Shown piece by piece: positions 9,991-21,277 of a stretch of 64,000 nucleotides of DNA. The number at the start of each line of letters is the position of its first letter. Within the stretch, counting starts at the first letter, position 1. The notes beneath the pieces were generated by a model that did no database searches, was not told the DNA's origin, and worked only from the letters and a program-made list of their open reading frames with translations. Made by a program: the position numbers and the translations under genes. This DNA comes from Allobosea lathyri (GTDB lineage Bacteria; Pseudomonadota; Alphaproteobacteria; Rhizobiales; Beijerinckiaceae): positions 434,001-498,000 of the forward strand of contig NZ_FNUY01000002.1 in the NCBI RefSeq assembly GCF_900108245.1. The letters run 5' to 3'.

Positions 9991-11409
9991 ATGAGCGATG
10001 CCGTCGTTACGCGCTTTGCGCCCTCGCCTACCGGTTTCCTGCATATTGGCGGAGCGCGTACTGCGCTGTTCAACTGGCTTTATGCGCGCCGGCACGGCGG
10101 CAAGATGTTGCTGCGCATCGAGGACACCGACCGCGAACGCTCGACTGAGCCCGCAATCGCGGCGATCCTCGACGGCCTGAAATGGCTCGGCCTCGATTGG
10201 GATGGCGACACAGTCTACCAGTTCCAGCGTGCCGAGAGGCACCGCGAGGTCGCCCACCAGATGCTGGCCTCGGGCAATGCCTATCATTGCTACGCCACGC
10301 CGGCCGAACTCGACGAGATGCGCGAGAAGGCCAAGGCTGAAGGCCGGCCAATGCGCTATGACGGGCGCTGGCGCGACCGCGACCCGGCAACCGCGCCGGC
10401 CGGCGTCAAGCCGGTGATAAGGCTGCGCGCGCCACAGACCGGCGAGACCGTGGTCGAGGACGAGGTTCAGGGCCGCGTCGTCTGGCAAAACGAGAATCTC
10501 GACGATCTCGTGCTGCTGCGGTCGGACGGCAATCCGACCTATATGCTCGCCGTCGTGGTCGACGACCATGACATGGGCATCACCCATGTCATTCGTGGCG
10601 ACGACCACCTGACCAATGCCGCACGCCAGACCCAGATCTATCAGGCGATGGGTTGGCGCGTGCCCAGCATGTCGCACATCCCGTTGATCCACGGTGCCGA
10701 CGGCGCCAAGCTCTCGAAACGCCATGGCGCGCTCGGCGTCGATGCCTACCGCTCGATGGGCTATCTGCCAGTGGCGCTGCGCAACTACCTGCTGCGACTC
10801 GGCTGGAGCCATGGCGACCAGGAGATCTTCTCGACGCAGGAGATGATCGCGCTGTTCAACCTCGATTCGATCGGCCGTTCGCCTGCCCGCTTCGATTACG
10901 CCAAGCTGGAGAGCCTCAACGGGCTCTATATGCGCCAGTCCGACGATCACGATCTGCTGAAGGCACTCAAGGTCATCCTGCCCGAGATCGGGCCGGCGCG
11001 GGGCCTGCCGGGCGAGCTCTCGCCCGAGCTGGAGGCAAAATTCCTGGCCGCGATGCCGGGGTTGAAGGAGCGCGCCAAGACCTTGATCGAACTGCTCGAC
11101 AGCGCGTTCTATCTCTATGCCAAACGTCCGCTGCAGCTCGATCCCAAGGCGGTGGCCCTGCTCGACGATGCCGCGCGCCAGCGCCTGCCGGGGCTTTCGA
11201 CCAAGCTTGCGGCGGTCAACGACTGGACGCCGCCGCCCTTGGAGGCCGCCGTCCGGGCCTATGCGGAGGAGGAAGGGCTGAAGCTCGGCCAGGCCGCGCA
11301 ACCCCTGCGGGCCGCGTTGACCGGCCGCGCGATGTCGCCTGGCCTGTTCGACGTGATGGCGGTCCTGGGGCGGGACGAGACGCTTGCGCGCCTCGCCGAC
11401 CAGGCATGA
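9991..11409 (+). CDS. gltX: Glutamyl-tRNA synthetase
   Basis: 472-residue class I aminoacyl-tRNA synthetase. The HIGH motif is HIGG (residues 18-21, in [14 protein letters not shown]) and the KMSKS motif is KLSKR (240-244). The C-terminal helical anticodon-binding domain is complete. The ATG at 9991 has GGAG nine bases upstream; in-frame ATGs at 9964 and 9922 have poorer sites and add non-conserved residues. Alphaproteobacteria often carry two GltX paralogues, so it could be either one. Confidence 0.93.
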   Translation: MSDAVVTRFAPSPTGFLHIGGARTALFNWLYARRHGGKMLLRIEDTDRERSTEPAIAAILDGLKWLGLDWDGDTVYQFQRAERHREVAHQMLASGNAYHCYATPAELDEMREKAKAEGRPMRYDGRWRDRDPATAPAGVKPVIRLRAPQTGETVVEDEVQGRVVWQNENLDDLVLLRSDGNPTYMLAVVVDDHDMGITHVIRGDDHLTNAARQTQIYQAMGWRVPSMSHIPLIHGADGAKLSKRHGALGVDAYRSMGYLPVALRNYLLRLGWSHGDQEIFSTQEMIALFNLDSIGRSPARFDYAKLESLNGLYMRQSDDHDLLKALKVILPEIGPARGLPGELSPELEAKFLAAMPGLKERAKTLIELLDSAFYLYAKRPLQLDPKAVALLDDAARQRLPGLSTKLAAVNDWTPPPLEAAVRAYAEEEGLKLGQAAQPLRAALTGRAMSPGLFDVMAVLGRDETLARLADQA

Positions 11410-11417
11410 CGCAGAGA

Positions 11418-11450
11418 GGGTTCAGACCGACCTTCGGCTTGGTTGAACCC
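11418..11450 (+). terminator. Stem-loop after gltX
   Basis: GGGTTCA and TGAACCC pair around a 19-base loop that contains a further small CCGA/TCGG pairing. It starts 9 bases after the gltX stop. There is no T-run. The rest of the 286-base gltX-gltA gap shows no gene; it must hold the gltA promoter, which I could not place. Confidence 0.4.
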
Positions 11451-11695
11451 CTCATGCAAATGGTCTAGTGACGCCGCGTGTGACCGGCTTCGCCGCGTGG
11501 CGGGCCGGGCATCAATATTGCTTGAATACCCAATCGGAAGAACCGCCTTCCCGCCCGTAGTCGCATGTGCCGTTTCGTCATGGGCCCGACATTTACAGGC
11601 CCCCCAATGACAAAGATGTCTCGCGCGCCACAGTTCGGTGCTGGTCCAAGCGGAACGAAGATTGGCTAGCAGCGAGCCTGAAAGGATCGGTATCG

Positions 11696-12985
11696 ATGAG
11701 CGGAAGCACCAGCCAGCTCCAGGTCGACGGGAAAACCGTGGACATGGCGATCAAGACGGGTTCGATCGGACCGTCTGTCATCGACATCGCCAAGCTCTAC
11801 GCCCAAACCGGGATGTTCACCTATGACCCCGGTTTCACCTCGACGGCGAGCTGCGAGTCGCAGATTACCTATATCGACGGCGATGAGGGCATCCTTCTCT
11901 ATCGTGGCTATCCCATCGAGCAGCTCGCCGAACATGGCGACTTCCTCGAGACCTGCTATCTGCTGCTCGAAGGCGAATTGCCGACAGCCGCGCAGAAGGC
12001 TGATTTCGACTATCGCGTGACGCGCCACACCATGGTGCACGAACAGATGGCCCGCTTCTTCCAGGGCTTCCGCCGCGACGCTCACCCGATGGCGGTCATG
12101 GTCGGCTCGATCGGCGCGATGTCGGCGTTCTACCACGACTCGACCGACATCTCGGATCCGCATCAGCGCATGGTCGCCTCGATGCGCATGATCGCCAAGA
12201 TGCCGACGCTGGCCGCGATGGCCTTCAAATACACGATCGGCCAGCCCTTCGTGTATCCGCTGAACTCGCTCGATTACACCTCGAACTTCCTGCGCATGTG
12301 CTTTGCCGTGCCGGCCGAGGAGTACAAGGTCAACCCCGTGCTCTCGCGCGCGCTCGACCGGATCTTCATCCTGCATGCCGACCACGAACAGAACGCCTCG
12401 ACCTCGACCGTGCGTCTGGCCGGCTCGTCGGGCGCCAACCCGTTCGCCTGCATCGCGGCCGGCGCGGCCTGCCTCTGGGGGCCCGCCCATGGCGGCGCCA
12501 ACGAGGCTGCCTTGAAGATGCTCGAGGAGATCGGCTCCGTCGAGAACATCCCGAAATACATCGCCAAGGCGAAGGACAAGAACGATCCCTTCCGCCTGAT
12601 GGGCTTTGGCCATCGCGTCTACAAGAACTACGATCCGCGCGCCAAGATCATGCAGAAGACCACGCATGAGGTGTTGAACGAGCTCGGCATCAAGGACGAT
12701 CCGCTGCTCGATGTGGCGATCGAACTCGAGCGCATCGCGCTCAGCGACAGCTACTTCATCGAGAAGAAGCTGTACCCCAACATCGATTTCTATTCGGGCA
12801 TCACGCTGAAGGCGATGGGCTTCCCGACCTCGATGTTCACCGCGCTGTTCGCGCTTGCGCGCACTGTCGGCTGGATCGCGCAGTGGAAGGAAATGATCGA
12901 GGATCCGTCCCAGCGCATCGGCCGCCCGCGTCAGCTTTATACCGGCGCTCCGCAGCGCGAATATACGCCGATCGGCCGCCGCTGA
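11696..12985 (+). CDS. gltA: Citrate synthase (type II)
   Basis: 429 residues. Condenses acetyl-CoA and oxaloacetate at the entry to the TCA cycle. The catalytic residues line up with the E. coli enzyme: His265 (HGGANEA), His306 (GFGHRVYKN) and Asp364 (NIDFYSG). The ATG at 11696 has AAAGGA upstream and gives the usual hexameric-type length; the open frame from 11567 lacks similarity. A strong terminator follows. Confidence 0.96.
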   Translation: MSGSTSQLQVDGKTVDMAIKTGSIGPSVIDIAKLYAQTGMFTYDPGFTSTASCESQITYIDGDEGILLYRGYPIEQLAEHGDFLETCYLLLEGELPTAAQKADFDYRVTRHTMVHEQMARFFQGFRRDAHPMAVMVGSIGAMSAFYHDSTDISDPHQRMVASMRMIAKMPTLAAMAFKYTIGQPFVYPLNSLDYTSNFLRMCFAVPAEEYKVNPVLSRALDRIFILHADHEQNASTSTVRLAGSSGANPFACIAAGAACLWGPAHGGANEAALKMLEEIGSVENIPKYIAKAKDKNDPFRLMGFGHRVYKNYDPRAKIMQKTTHEVLNELGIKDDPLLDVAIELERIALSDSYFIEKKLYPNIDFYSGITLKAMGFPTSMFTALFALARTVGWIAQWKEMIEDPSQRIGRPRQLYTGAPQREYTPIGRR

Positions 12986-13010
12986 GCCGGTAGCTGCTCC
13001 CACGGTCCCA

Positions 13011-13051
13011 AATAAGGGGCGCGACGGTCATCCGTCGCGCCCTTATTATTT
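13011..13051 (+). terminator. Rho-independent terminator of gltA
   Basis: AATAAGGGGCGCGACGG pairs with CCGTCGCGCCCTTATT (one bulged base) around a TCAT loop, followed by ATTTC. It starts 25 bases after the gltA stop. The A/T-rich stem base lets it work in both directions. Confidence 0.85.
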
Positions 13052-13133
13052 CAGCCGATTGATGTTCTCCACGGCAATAGCGAAGGGCGGGATTTCGATA
13101 CACACTGCCGCCTTTCCCAGAGGATGGAACTGC

Positions 13134-14123
13134 ATGTCGAAATCCCAAGATCTGACCCGTCGCGGCTTTGTGGCCGGGGCATCCGCACTTGGCCTCGCGG
13201 GCGGCCAGGCACAGGCGCAGGCAGCGTTTCCGAGCCGGCCGATCACGCTGATCGTGCCCTTCGCTGCAGGCGGCTCGACCGATATCGTCGCGCGCCTTGT
13301 CGGCCAGAAGATGGGTGAATTGCTCGGCCAGTCGATCGTGATCGACAACCGCGCCGGCGCCGGCGGCAATATCGGCTCGACAGCGGTCGCCCGCGCTGCG
13401 CCCGACGGCTACACGATCCTCATGGGTACGATCTCGACCCATGCGCTGAACCCGGCAATCCTCAAGACGGTCACCTTCGATCCGGTCAAGGATTTTACCC
13501 CGATCTCACTGCTGGCCATCGTGCCCAATGTGATGGTCGTGCATCCGAGCTTCCCGGCCAAGACGGTTCAGGAGGTTCTCAAGGTGCTCAAGGACAACCC
13601 GGGCAAATACTCCTACGCCTCGTCCGGCGTCGGCACGCCGCTTCATTTGTCCGGCGAGCTGTTCAAATCGATCGGTGGCGTCAGCATGAACCATGTGCCC
13701 TATCGCGGCGCCGGGCCGGCCCTGAACGACGTCGTCTCAGGCGCCGTGCCGATCATGTTCGACAACTTGCCCTCCTCCGCCCAGTTCATCCGGGGCGGCC
13801 AGCTCCGGGCGATCGGCGTGACCACGAAGGAGCGCGTCTCGTCGTTTCCGGACCTGCCGACGATCGCCGAGGGTGGCCTGGTCGGCTACGAGACCTACAC
13901 CTGGAACGCACTGTTTGGCCCTGCGAACATGCCGCGCGCGGTGGTCGACCGTCTCAATGCCGAGGCGAACAAGGCCTTGACCGATCCCCATGTGAAGCAG
14001 CGCCTCAACGATGTCAGCGCAGAGATCGTCGGCTCGACCCCCGAAGCGCTCGGCGAGCATGTGAAGATCGAAGTCGCGAAATGGTTTCCGATCGCAAAGG
14101 CTTCCGGCGCCGCGATCGAGTGA
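13134..14123 (+). CDS. Tripartite tricarboxylate transporter substrate-binding protein (Bug family)
   Basis: 329-residue periplasmic binding protein of the TctC/Bug family, which captures carboxylates or related small acids. The N terminus LTRRGFVAG is a twin-arginine-like signal followed by a hydrophobic stretch and an AQAQA cleavage region, so Tat export is likely. Family motifs: PSRPITLIVPFAAGGSTD, IDNRAGAGGNIG and the C-terminal KASGAAIE. The ATG at 13134 begins the signal peptide; the upstream open frame overlaps the gltA terminator region. No TctA/TctB membrane genes are adjacent, so it is an orphan. Confidence 0.9.
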   Translation: MSKSQDLTRRGFVAGASALGLAGGQAQAQAAFPSRPITLIVPFAAGGSTDIVARLVGQKMGELLGQSIVIDNRAGAGGNIGSTAVARAAPDGYTILMGTISTHALNPAILKTVTFDPVKDFTPISLLAIVPNVMVVHPSFPAKTVQEVLKVLKDNPGKYSYASSGVGTPLHLSGELFKSIGGVSMNHVPYRGAGPALNDVVSGAVPIMFDNLPSSAQFIRGGQLRAIGVTTKERVSSFPDLPTIAEGGLVGYETYTWNALFGPANMPRAVVDRLNAEANKALTDPHVKQRLNDVSAEIVGSTPEALGEHVKIEVAKWFPIAKASGAAIE

Positions 14124-14139
14124 GACTGGTTCGGGGCCG

Positions 14140-15312
14140 CTAAGCCGGCTTCGTCTCCAACAGGGCCAGCGCGGCCTCGACGGCATTCGCCGCCGGGCTC
14201 GCGCCGGCCGAGCGCATGATCGTCTCGACCTCGTCGAAGCCCGCCAGCTGCTCCTGGCGCGCCGGGCCGTCCGCGAGCGCCGCCAACAGGCTTTCGCTCA
14301 AGGCTTGCGCAGTGGCGGTCTGCTGGATGAATTCTGGCACGACGCTGCGGCCCAGAATCAGGTTGGGCAGGATGACGCTCGGCAGTTTGATCAGGCGCCG
14401 CGCGATCGCGGCTTCCCAACCGGCCCCGCGATAGGCCGCAACCGTCGGCACCTGGGAGAGCGCAAGTTCGAGCGTCACCGTACCAGACGCCGCCAAGGCC
14501 GCGCGCGCGTTGCGGAAAGCGTCGAGCTTGGCCGCTTCGCCTTCGACGATTTCGGGCTGCGTCTGCCACCCGGAGGTGGCCTCCGCGATGAGGCCACGAA
14601 GATGCGGGACTGCCGGCAACACGAAGCGCGCGCCCGGCACGGCAGCTGAGACCCGCGCGATCGCCTCTCCGAAAACCGGCATCAGATGGTTGATCTCGGA
14701 GCGTCGGCTGCCGGGTAGGACGAGCACGACGGGGTTGGCGACATCGCCGCGGATCGAGGCCTCAGCGGTGTCGGGGCGCAAATCGGACAGGCGCTCGATC
14801 AGCGGATGACCGACATAGACGGTCTTGGGACCATGCAGGCGCTCGAGCGCCGCCGGTTCGAAGGGCAAAAGGGCCAGAATTCTGTCGATATGCGGCACCA
14901 TTTGCCGCGCCCTGCCGGGACGCCAGGCCCAGACGCTCGGGCAGACCCAATGCACGATCGGAATGGAGGGCGCCCGCGCCCGCACCTTCCTGGCCACGCG
15001 CAGGCAAAAGTCGGGGCTGTCTATCGTCAGCAGCAGATCGGGCTGGAACGCCGCCACGCCCTTCGCGGCATCTTCCATGCGGCGCAGCAGCAGCGGCAAA
15101 CGCGCAATCACCGGGCCGAAGCCCATCACGGCAATGTCCGCCTGGGCAAATAGAGGCGTCATGCCGGCATCGATCAGACCCTGACCACCGACGCCTGTCA
15201 GAGCAATCTCGCGACTGCCGAACCGGCTGCGGAGACTGGCAAGGAAGCGGAGCGCCAGCGCATCGCCCGAAGCCTCGCCGGCAATGATGGCGAGGCGGAA
15301 TGGCCGGCTCAC
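14140..15312 (-). CDS. lpxB: Lipid-A-disaccharide synthase
   Basis: 390-residue GT19 glycosyltransferase that joins lipid X to UDP-2,3-diacylglucosamine to make the lipid A disaccharide, at the inner membrane. The N terminus has AGEASGD; VLPGSRRSEI and EFIQQTAT are typical C-terminal motifs. GTG start overlaps the lpxI stop (GTGA), so it is translationally coupled. It ends the minus-strand envelope block and its 3' end faces the TctC-like gene 16 bases away. Confidence 0.95.
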   Translation of the reverse strand: MSRPFRLAIIAGEASGDALALRFLASLRSRFGSREIALTGVGGQGLIDAGMTPLFAQADIAVMGFGPVIARLPLLLRRMEDAAKGVAAFQPDLLLTIDSPDFCLRVARKVRARAPSIPIVHWVCPSVWAWRPGRARQMVPHIDRILALLPFEPAALERLHGPKTVYVGHPLIERLSDLRPDTAEASIRGDVANPVVLVLPGSRRSEINHLMPVFGEAIARVSAAVPGARFVLPAVPHLRGLIAEATSGWQTQPEIVEGEAAKLDAFRNARAALAASGTVTLELALSQVPTVAAYRGAGWEAAIARRLIKLPSVILPNLILGRSVVPEFIQQTATAQALSESLLAALADGPARQEQLAGFDEVETIMRSAGASPAANAVEAALALLETKPA

Positions 15313-16172
15313 GCGACACCTTCGATGAAAAGACCGCGTTGATCGGCCTGGCTGCCAAGATTCCCGCCGCCGCCGACCAGAACCTGGCCAGCTTTCAGCC
15401 CAATTCCTGAAAGACCGGCATCGGCGATGTTGCGCAGGGTTTCCGGGCCGATCGCGGGCATGTCGACCCGCAGATCCTGGCCCGCCTTGGGCGCCTTGAC
15501 CAAAACGCCGTCGCCTTTGGCAATCTTGAGACGGCCATTCGCAACGAGATCAGCCACGCGCCGGATCATGGCGTCCGTGCCTTCGGCTGCCTCGATCGCG
15601 ATGACACGGTGGTCGGCAAGGATCGCGGCCTGGCCGACATCGAAGGGAGAGAGCGCGGCCAGCAGCGAAAAGCCTCGTACCAACAGTTCTTTCTGGGCGG
15701 GGGAAGCGGAGTTTCGCCCCAACGGACCGACCGGAGCCGTCAGTTCGGGAGCGATATCGGCCGGGCCAAGTACGCGGAAACCCTGCTCCTCGAAGAAGCG
15801 CACCACGCCACGCAGCAGATGATCATCGCCGCCCTTAAAGGCCCGTGCGAAATGAGGCAGGTATTTCAGCGTGGACGCTTCGGGGCGCAGAGCGCCAAAA
15901 CTTGGCCGCGGCAGCGCACCGATCATGACGATGTCCGTGATCTCGCGGCGACGCAGTTCTTCCAACAAGCGCCCGAGCTGTCCCAGACGGTAGCTCTTGA
16001 GATCCGCCTGGCCGAAAGCCAGTGGATCGGCCGCGCCTTCGAGCGCAGCGACGAACAGCGCGCCGCTCTGGCCCGCTGCGATACGGGCGAGATGAGGCGG
16101 AAAATCGCCCCCGCCTGCGATGATCGCGAGAGACGGCCGCATCGCCTTCGTACCTGAATGAGCGGCGCTCAC
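15309..16172 (-). CDS. lpxI: UDP-2,3-diacylglucosamine pyrophosphatase LpxI
   Basis: 287-residue DUF1009 protein. LpxI does the same job as LpxH, cleaving UDP-2,3-diacylglucosamine to lipid X and UMP, and replaces it in most alphaproteobacteria. The start of the conserved part is LAIIAGGGDFP; GPETLRNIADAGLSGIG is in the C-terminal domain. The ATG at 16172 overlaps the lpxA stop (ATGA); an in-frame ATG at 16142 is an alternative. Position between lpxA and lpxB supports the call. Confidence 0.92.
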   Translation of the reverse strand: MSAAHSGTKAMRPSLAIIAGGGDFPPHLARIAAGQSGALFVAALEGAADPLAFGQADLKSYRLGQLGRLLEELRRREITDIVMIGALPRPSFGALRPEASTLKYLPHFARAFKGGDDHLLRGVVRFFEEQGFRVLGPADIAPELTAPVGPLGRNSASPAQKELLVRGFSLLAALSPFDVGQAAILADHRVIAIEAAEGTDAMIRRVADLVANGRLKIAKGDGVLVKAPKAGQDLRVDMPAIGPETLRNIADAGLSGIGLKAGQVLVGGGGNLGSQADQRGLFIEGVA

Positions 16173-16978
16173 CGATCCGGCGCGTTGACGTCGCGCGGGA
16201 CGCAGATCGCCCGCTCGTTGCCGTTGCGAATGAAATCAAGGATCTCGTGGATCAGCGGATGGGCCGCAAATTCGCTGGCGACATCCTCGACGCGCTCCGA
16301 CAAGGTGCCTTCGTCAGCGAAGAGGAGCCTGTAGGCGCGGCGCAACTCATGGATCTGCTCGCGCGAGAAGCCACGCCGCTTGAGTCCGACGAGGTTGAGG
16401 CCGGCAAGATGGGCCGGGTTGTCGCGCACCAGGCCGAAGGGAATCACATCGTTCAACACCCCGGCGCCACCGCCGATGAAGGCGTGATCGCCGACACGGA
16501 TGAACTGCTGCAAGCCTGTGCCGCCGCCGACGATGACGAAATTGCCGACCGTGACGTGGCCTGCGCACATGACGTTGTTCGAGAAGATGACGTTGTTGCC
16601 GATATGGCTGTCATGCCCGACATGCGAGTTGGCGAGGAAGAAACAGCGGTCGCCGACCGTCGTCTTCATGCCGCCGCCCTCGGTGCCCGGGTTGATGGTC
16701 ACCCCTTCGCGGATCATGCAGTCGGCGCCGATCTCGAGCGTCGAAAGCTCGCCGCGGTATTTCACGTCCTGGGGAGGATGGCCGATCGAGGCGAACGGGT
16801 AGATCTTGGTCCTCGCACCGATCGTGGTGCGGCCGGCGACCACGACATGGCTGAGAAGTTCGACGCCGTCGGCCAGGACCACGTCGGGGCCCACTGTGCA
16901 GAAGGGGCCGATGCTGACCCCCTCCCCGATGCGCGCATTGGAGTCGATGACCGACATGGGATGGATGGAAGCGCTCAT
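16169..16978 (-). CDS. lpxA: UDP-N-acetylglucosamine acyltransferase
   Basis: 269-residue left-handed beta-helix acyltransferase, the first step of lipid A synthesis. Hexapeptide repeats fill residues 1-190; His122 in the GHD motif matches the catalytic histidine. The C-terminal helical domain (FSREQIHELRRAYRLLF) is complete. The ATG at 16978 gives the family N terminus MSASIHPMSVI; the longer frame to 17062 overlaps fabZ and is rejected. It lies 37 bases after fabZ. Confidence 0.95.
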   Translation of the reverse strand: MSASIHPMSVIDSNARIGEGVSIGPFCTVGPDVVLADGVELLSHVVVAGRTTIGARTKIYPFASIGHPPQDVKYRGELSTLEIGADCMIREGVTINPGTEGGGMKTTVGDRCFFLANSHVGHDSHIGNNVIFSNNVMCAGHVTVGNFVIVGGGTGLQQFIRVGDHAFIGGGAGVLNDVIPFGLVRDNPAHLAGLNLVGLKRRGFSREQIHELRRAYRLLFADEGTLSERVEDVASEFAAHPLIHEILDFIRNGNERAICVPRDVNAPDR

Positions 16979-17015
16979 GTGTAGGCTGTCCTGATCCTGC
17001 AGATCGCTATCGGGC

Positions 17016-17474
17016 TCAAACGACCATCGCTGACAGATCGGCCTCAGCCACCAGCACACCATCGACCCTGGCTTCGCCCCGGTAGAAGTAGAGATTGCGC
17101 TTGCGCGTCACCTTTGTGAGGTGGAAACGCAGGGTATCGCCCGGGACGACCGGCTTGCGGAACTTGGCCTTGTCGATGGTCGTGAACAACACGCTGCTGA
17201 CGGCGGGATCGTCGCTGCCGCGTGCATTGACGACGAGTACGCCAGCCGTCTGGGCCATCGCCTCGATCATCAGCACGCCGGGGAAAACCGGCCTGCCCGG
17301 GAAATGCCCGGTGAATTGCGGTTCGTTGACGGTCACATTCTTGATGCCGATGCCCGATTCGTCGCCATTGATCTCGACGACGCGGTCGACCAGCAGGAAG
17401 GGATAGCGGTGCGGAATGCAGGCCATGATCCTCTGGATGTCAGCCACACCCAGCACAGTCGTCGCCTCGGTCAT
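17016..17474 (-). CDS. fabZ: (3R)-hydroxyacyl-ACP dehydratase FabZ
   Basis: 152-residue hot-dog fold dehydratase of fatty-acid elongation. Its usual motifs are [25 protein letters not shown] and IEAMAQ; catalytic residues are His57 and Glu71. GGAGAGAAG precedes the ATG at 17474. It sits between lpxD and lpxA, so hydroxyacyl-ACP supply to LpxA/LpxD and its removal to fatty acids are encoded together. Confidence 0.96.
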   Translation of the reverse strand: MTEATTVLGVADIQRIMACIPHRYPFLLVDRVVEINGDESGIGIKNVTVNEPQFTGHFPGRPVFPGVLMIEAMAQTAGVLVVNARGSDDPAVSSVLFTTIDKAKFRKPVVPGDTLRFHLTKVTRKRNLYFYRGEARVDGVLVAEADLSAMVV

Positions 17475-17687
17475 CGTTTCTTCTCTCCCGTGCGCGCCAT
17501 CTCAACAGGCGTCGCAGCCCATCCGTTCTTCATATCCGATTGAGAGGCCAACATCCCTCGATCGGCAACCATTCCAACGCCCGCCCGTTTGCCGGAATTC
17601 CGGCGCTGCAGGCAAGATAATTCGTCGTGCTTTTGCCCGCAGGAACAAAACCCAGCCGGGCAGAGGCGCAGCAGCTGCCCCGACAGA

Positions 17688-18749
17688 TCAACTCTCGGAG
17701 CGGCCTATGCTTTTGGCGCGCTTCGCCACCAGCGACTTCAGCAGCGCGCTTTCGCGAGCCCAGTTCAACGCCGGCTGGGCGGGGGAGCCGCCATAGCGGG
17801 CACCGCGCGGGACATCGCCCGTGACGCCGCTTTGGGCTGCCACCTGCGCGCCCATGCCAACCGTCAAATGGCCGGCGAGGCCGACCTGACCGCCGAGGAC
17901 GACAAAATCCTCAAGCGTCGTCGAGCCCGCGATCCCAACCTGCGAGACGATGACACAATGCCGCCCGATGACGACGTTGTGGCCGATCTGCACGAGATTA
18001 TCGATCTTGGTGCCTTCGCCAATCACCGTGTCGCGGCTCGCGCCCCTGTCGATGCAGGTGTTCGCGCCGATCTCGACATCATCCTGGATGATGACGCGGC
18101 CGATCTGCGGCACCTTCATATGCCCCTTGGGGCTCATGGCGAAGCCGAAACCATCCTGGCCGATGCGCACGCCCGGGTGAATGATCACGCGGTTGCCGAT
18201 CAGCGTCGACTGCAATGTGCAGCCAGCCCCGATCGCGCAATTGCGGCCGATGCGGACCTGAGGCCCGATGACCGCATGCGATCCGACCACCGTGCCTGAA
18301 CCAACCTCGGCGCCGGGGCCGATCACGGCTCCGGGGTCGACCGTCACGCCGGCTTCGAGAACAGCCGTCGCGTGGACGAATGCGCCCGGCGCCACGCCCT
18401 GCGAACCGAAGACCGATGCGGGCTTGAGCGCATCGGGGAAGAAGCGCGACAGCACCCTGGCGAAGGCATGATAGGGCGCGGGCGAGATCAGAGCCGTAGT
18501 GCCGTCGGGAACCCGCTCGGCAAAACGCGGCGACACCAGGCAAAGACCTGCCTTCGTCGAAGCCAGCGCATCGGTATATTTCGGATTGTCCATATAAGCG
18601 ACGTCGGATGGGCCGGCCGTCTCGAGCGCGGCTGCACCGGTGACCGGGCGGGACGCATCGACGCCTTCAGGCAACGCCGTGCCCGAAATGACAGCGACCT
18701 CGCCGAAGTCGAGCGAGGTCGCAACTGGAAAGAACTGTGGCTCTGCCAT
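17688..18749 (-). CDS. lpxD: UDP-3-O-(3-hydroxyacyl)glucosamine N-acyltransferase
   Basis: 353 residues. Adds the N-linked hydroxyacyl chain in lipid A synthesis. An N-terminal uridine-binding domain (about residues 1-105) precedes a long hexapeptide beta helix; the catalytic His is in QIGHNVVIG. The C-terminal helix is short ([14 protein letters not shown]). It follows bamA by 38 bases; the 213 bases between it and fabZ contain no convincing gene, only a 14-bp perfect palindrome (GCCGGAATTCCGGC, 17591-17604). Confidence 0.95.
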   Translation of the reverse strand: MAEPQFFPVATSLDFGEVAVISGTALPEGVDASRPVTGAAALETAGPSDVAYMDNPKYTDALASTKAGLCLVSPRFAERVPDGTTALISPAPYHAFARVLSRFFPDALKPASVFGSQGVAPGAFVHATAVLEAGVTVDPGAVIGPGAEVGSGTVVGSHAVIGPQVRIGRNCAIGAGCTLQSTLIGNRVIIHPGVRIGQDGFGFAMSPKGHMKVPQIGRVIIQDDVEIGANTCIDRGASRDTVIGEGTKIDNLVQIGHNVVIGRHCVIVSQVGIAGSTTLEDFVVLGGQVGLAGHLTVGMGAQVAAQSGVTGDVPRGARYGGSPAQPALNWARESALLKSLVAKRAKSIGRSES

Positions 18750-18787
18750 GAAGAATATCCGGAGCGGGGCGCGAACGCCCCGCCGCG

Positions 18788-21277
18788 TCAGAAACGCGTG
18801 CCGCCCGAGAAGCGGAACGCCTGGGTGCGGTCGCCACCATATTTGATGCCGGTCGTCGGATCGCGCTGGCCTTCATCCTTCGACAGCGCATAGGCGTAAT
18901 CGAAGCGGATCGGGCCGAGCGGCGACTGCCAGAGCAAGCTCACGCCAACCGACGAACGGATGGTGTTCTTGTCACGCACGCAGGCAACGTTGGTCTGGTA
19001 GATCGAGGTCGTAGCAACATTGAACTGGCGCGGTTCAGCACCGGCCGGGCAACCGGCGAAGGCCGGGTTGGTGATCGACTTCGAACCGCCATCATAGTTG
19101 AACAGCGTTCCCGCGTCGGCGAAGAGCGCGCCGCGCAGACCCAGATCACGCGGAAGACCGAAGATCGGGAACTGAACTTCGAGCGAGCCGCCGAAATAGG
19201 TGGTGCCGCCGAGTGCGTTCGCGGTCGGATCGTTCAGCACGTCGCGCGGGCCGATGCCGGAGGGTGCGAAACCACGCACCAGCGTCGGTCCGAGGAAGTA
19301 GTGATCGATCATGCGCAGATCGCCGCTGGTGGCTTGAACGTGACCACCCTGCAAGCGGGCGAAACCGACAACGTCGTCGAAGATCTCACGATAATAGCGA
19401 GCATCCGCTGCGACGCGCAGGAACTTGGAGTCGCCACCGACGCCGGCAAATTCCGGCTTCAGTTCGGCCACGAAGCCGTTACGCGGGTTCTGGACGTTGT
19501 CGAGCGAGTTGTAGTTGAAGTTCAAGCCGACAAGCGACGTCAGGGTCGTGCCCGCTGCTTCCTTCACCGCGATCGTGGCTTCACCGTTGCTCAAGCAGTT
19601 GAACACCGAATTGCCGGGGATCGGCGTGATGCCCAAAAGCGGAGCCGTACAATCGTTATACGGGCGATCAGCCGTGTTCGGGATCTCGATCTCGGTCTGG
19701 TAGAGCGAGTAACGCGGCGTGATCGAGAACTCCTCCGTGATCGGGAAGGTCAGGCGCACCTGACCACCGGTCACGCGGCTCTCGAAACGGCCGGTATTGT
19801 AGTTGTCGCTGAACTTCGAGAACAGGTCGAAGCCCGCCGCGATCCGATGTCCGAGGAAATAAGGCTCGGTGAAGGAGAAGTCGACGCCCTGCGTCCGCTG
19901 TCCGAGCGTGCCCGCGATGCGGACGAACTGGCCACGGCCGAGGAAGTTGGATTCCGACAGCGAGACTTCGCCGATGATGCCGTCAGAGGTCGAGTAACCG
20001 CCGGCGATCGAGAACGAGCCCGTCGCCTTGTCCTCGACATCGATGTTCATGATGACGCGATCGGGCGCGCTGCCCGGCTCGTTGGTGATCCGAACCTTGT
20101 TGAAGAAGCCCAGATTGTTCAGGCGCCGCTCGGCCCGGTCAACCATGACCTTGTTGTAGGCATCGCCCTCGCCGAGGTCGAGCTCGCGACGCACGACATA
20201 GTCACGCGTACGGGTGTTGCCGCGCACATTGATGCGCTCGACATAGACCCGCGGGCCTTCATCGACGACATAGGTGATGCCGATCAGGCGCCCTGCCGAA
20301 TCCCGATCGCCGCGCGGACGGACCTGGGCGAAGGCGTGACCGCGACGCGACACTTCGGTCGTCAGATTGACCAGCGACTTCTCGACAGCCTCGGCATTGT
20401 AGGTGTCACCAGCCGAGGTGACGACGTAACGCTGCAGCGCGGCGGCATCGACATCGCGCAAAGCGGAGTCGACCGAAACGTTGCCGACCTTGTATTGCGG
20501 TCCTTCGTCGACAGTGATGTCGATGACCCAGCCGCCCGCAGCCTCATCGAAGCGCGCCGTGTTGCCGACGACCTGGAAATCGGCATAGCCGTTCTTCAGA
20601 TAGAAGCGCCGCACCAGCTCCAGATCGGACGTGACCCGATCGGCGTCATAGACGTCCGAGGTCTTGATGAAGCTGAGGAAGTTCGATTCCGTCGTGCTCA
20701 TCAGGCCGCGAAGGCGGCTCGCCGAATAGGCGCCATTGCCGGAGAAGTTGATCGACTTGACGCCGGTCTTACCGCTCTCGTTGATGGTGAACACAACGTC
20801 GGAACGGCCGTTCGGCAGCGGCGCGATACGCCCGCTCACCGAGGAAAGGCCGTAGCCGGAACGGCGGTAGACCTCGCGCAGGCGCTCCACATCGGAGTCG
20901 ATCAGGGCCTGGCTCATCGGCCCGCCCGCCTTCGACTGAACCTGCTGGAGCAGCATGTCGCTCTTCAAACGGCGATTGCCCTCGAAAGCGACGCGGTTGA
21001 TCGAATCGTTTTCCTGAACGGAAATGACGGTCTGCGCGCCGCGGCGGCTGACCTGAACATTGGAGAACAGTCCGGTCGCGAGCAGATTCTGGCGAATCTC
21101 CTGCGGAGCGCCCTGCCCATAGGAGCGGATCGTTTCCGCATCGACGCGCCGGTTGCCCTGGACAACCACGGCCTGTGCGAGGACCACGCCACCACTTACG
21201 GCCAACATGAAGGCCGAAAGTCCGACTGATCGAGAGAGCCGCATCCTGAAACTCCGGCTCTTTGGGGTCGACGTCAT
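18788..21277 (-). CDS. bamA: Outer membrane protein assembly factor BamA
   Basis: 829 residues, the usual length. Core of the outer-membrane beta-barrel assembly machine. A signal peptide (hydrophobic run about residues 18-34, ending VLAQA) is followed by five POTRA domains (about 36-430), then a 16-stranded Omp85 barrel. It ends in FRFSGGTRF, with the terminal aromatic expected of a barrel. ATG at 21277 is chosen; 21244 (MRLSRSV) is possible and 21352 is too long. It lies 216 bases downstream of rseP, so it may have its own promoter. Confidence 0.95.
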   Translation of the reverse strand: MTSTPKSRSFRMRLSRSVGLSAFMLAVSGGVVLAQAVVVQGNRRVDAETIRSYGQGAPQEIRQNLLATGLFSNVQVSRRGAQTVISVQENDSINRVAFEGNRRLKSDMLLQQVQSKAGGPMSQALIDSDVERLREVYRRSGYGLSSVSGRIAPLPNGRSDVVFTINESGKTGVKSINFSGNGAYSASRLRGLMSTTESNFLSFIKTSDVYDADRVTSDLELVRRFYLKNGYADFQVVGNTARFDEAAGGWVIDITVDEGPQYKVGNVSVDSALRDVDAAALQRYVVTSAGDTYNAEAVEKSLVNLTTEVSRRGHAFAQVRPRGDRDSAGRLIGITYVVDEGPRVYVERINVRGNTRTRDYVVRRELDLGEGDAYNKVMVDRAERRLNNLGFFNKVRITNEPGSAPDRVIMNIDVEDKATGSFSIAGGYSTSDGIIGEVSLSESNFLGRGQFVRIAGTLGQRTQGVDFSFTEPYFLGHRIAAGFDLFSKFSDNYNTGRFESRVTGGQVRLTFPITEEFSITPRYSLYQTEIEIPNTADRPYNDCTAPLLGITPIPGNSVFNCLSNGEATIAVKEAAGTTLTSLVGLNFNYNSLDNVQNPRNGFVAELKPEFAGVGGDSKFLRVAADARYYREIFDDVVGFARLQGGHVQATSGDLRMIDHYFLGPTLVRGFAPSGIGPRDVLNDPTANALGGTTYFGGSLEVQFPIFGLPRDLGLRGALFADAGTLFNYDGGSKSITNPAFAGCPAGAEPRQFNVATTSIYQTNVACVRDKNTIRSSVGVSLLWQSPLGPIRFDYAYALSKDEGQRDPTTGIKYGGDRTQAFRFSGGTRF

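Noticed and set aside
17471..17554. 27-codon ORF overlapping the fabZ start (ATGA)
   Set aside because: No usable ribosome site (GAGGG abuts the ATG) and no hydrophobic or conserved pattern.
17591..17604. 14-bp palindrome GCCGGAATTCCGGC between lpxD and fabZ
   Set aside because: Short and without context for an operator; noted only in the lpxD entry.
19301..21229. 642-codon open frame antisense to bamA
   Set aside because: Shadow of bamA; low-complexity residue mix and no conserved motif.
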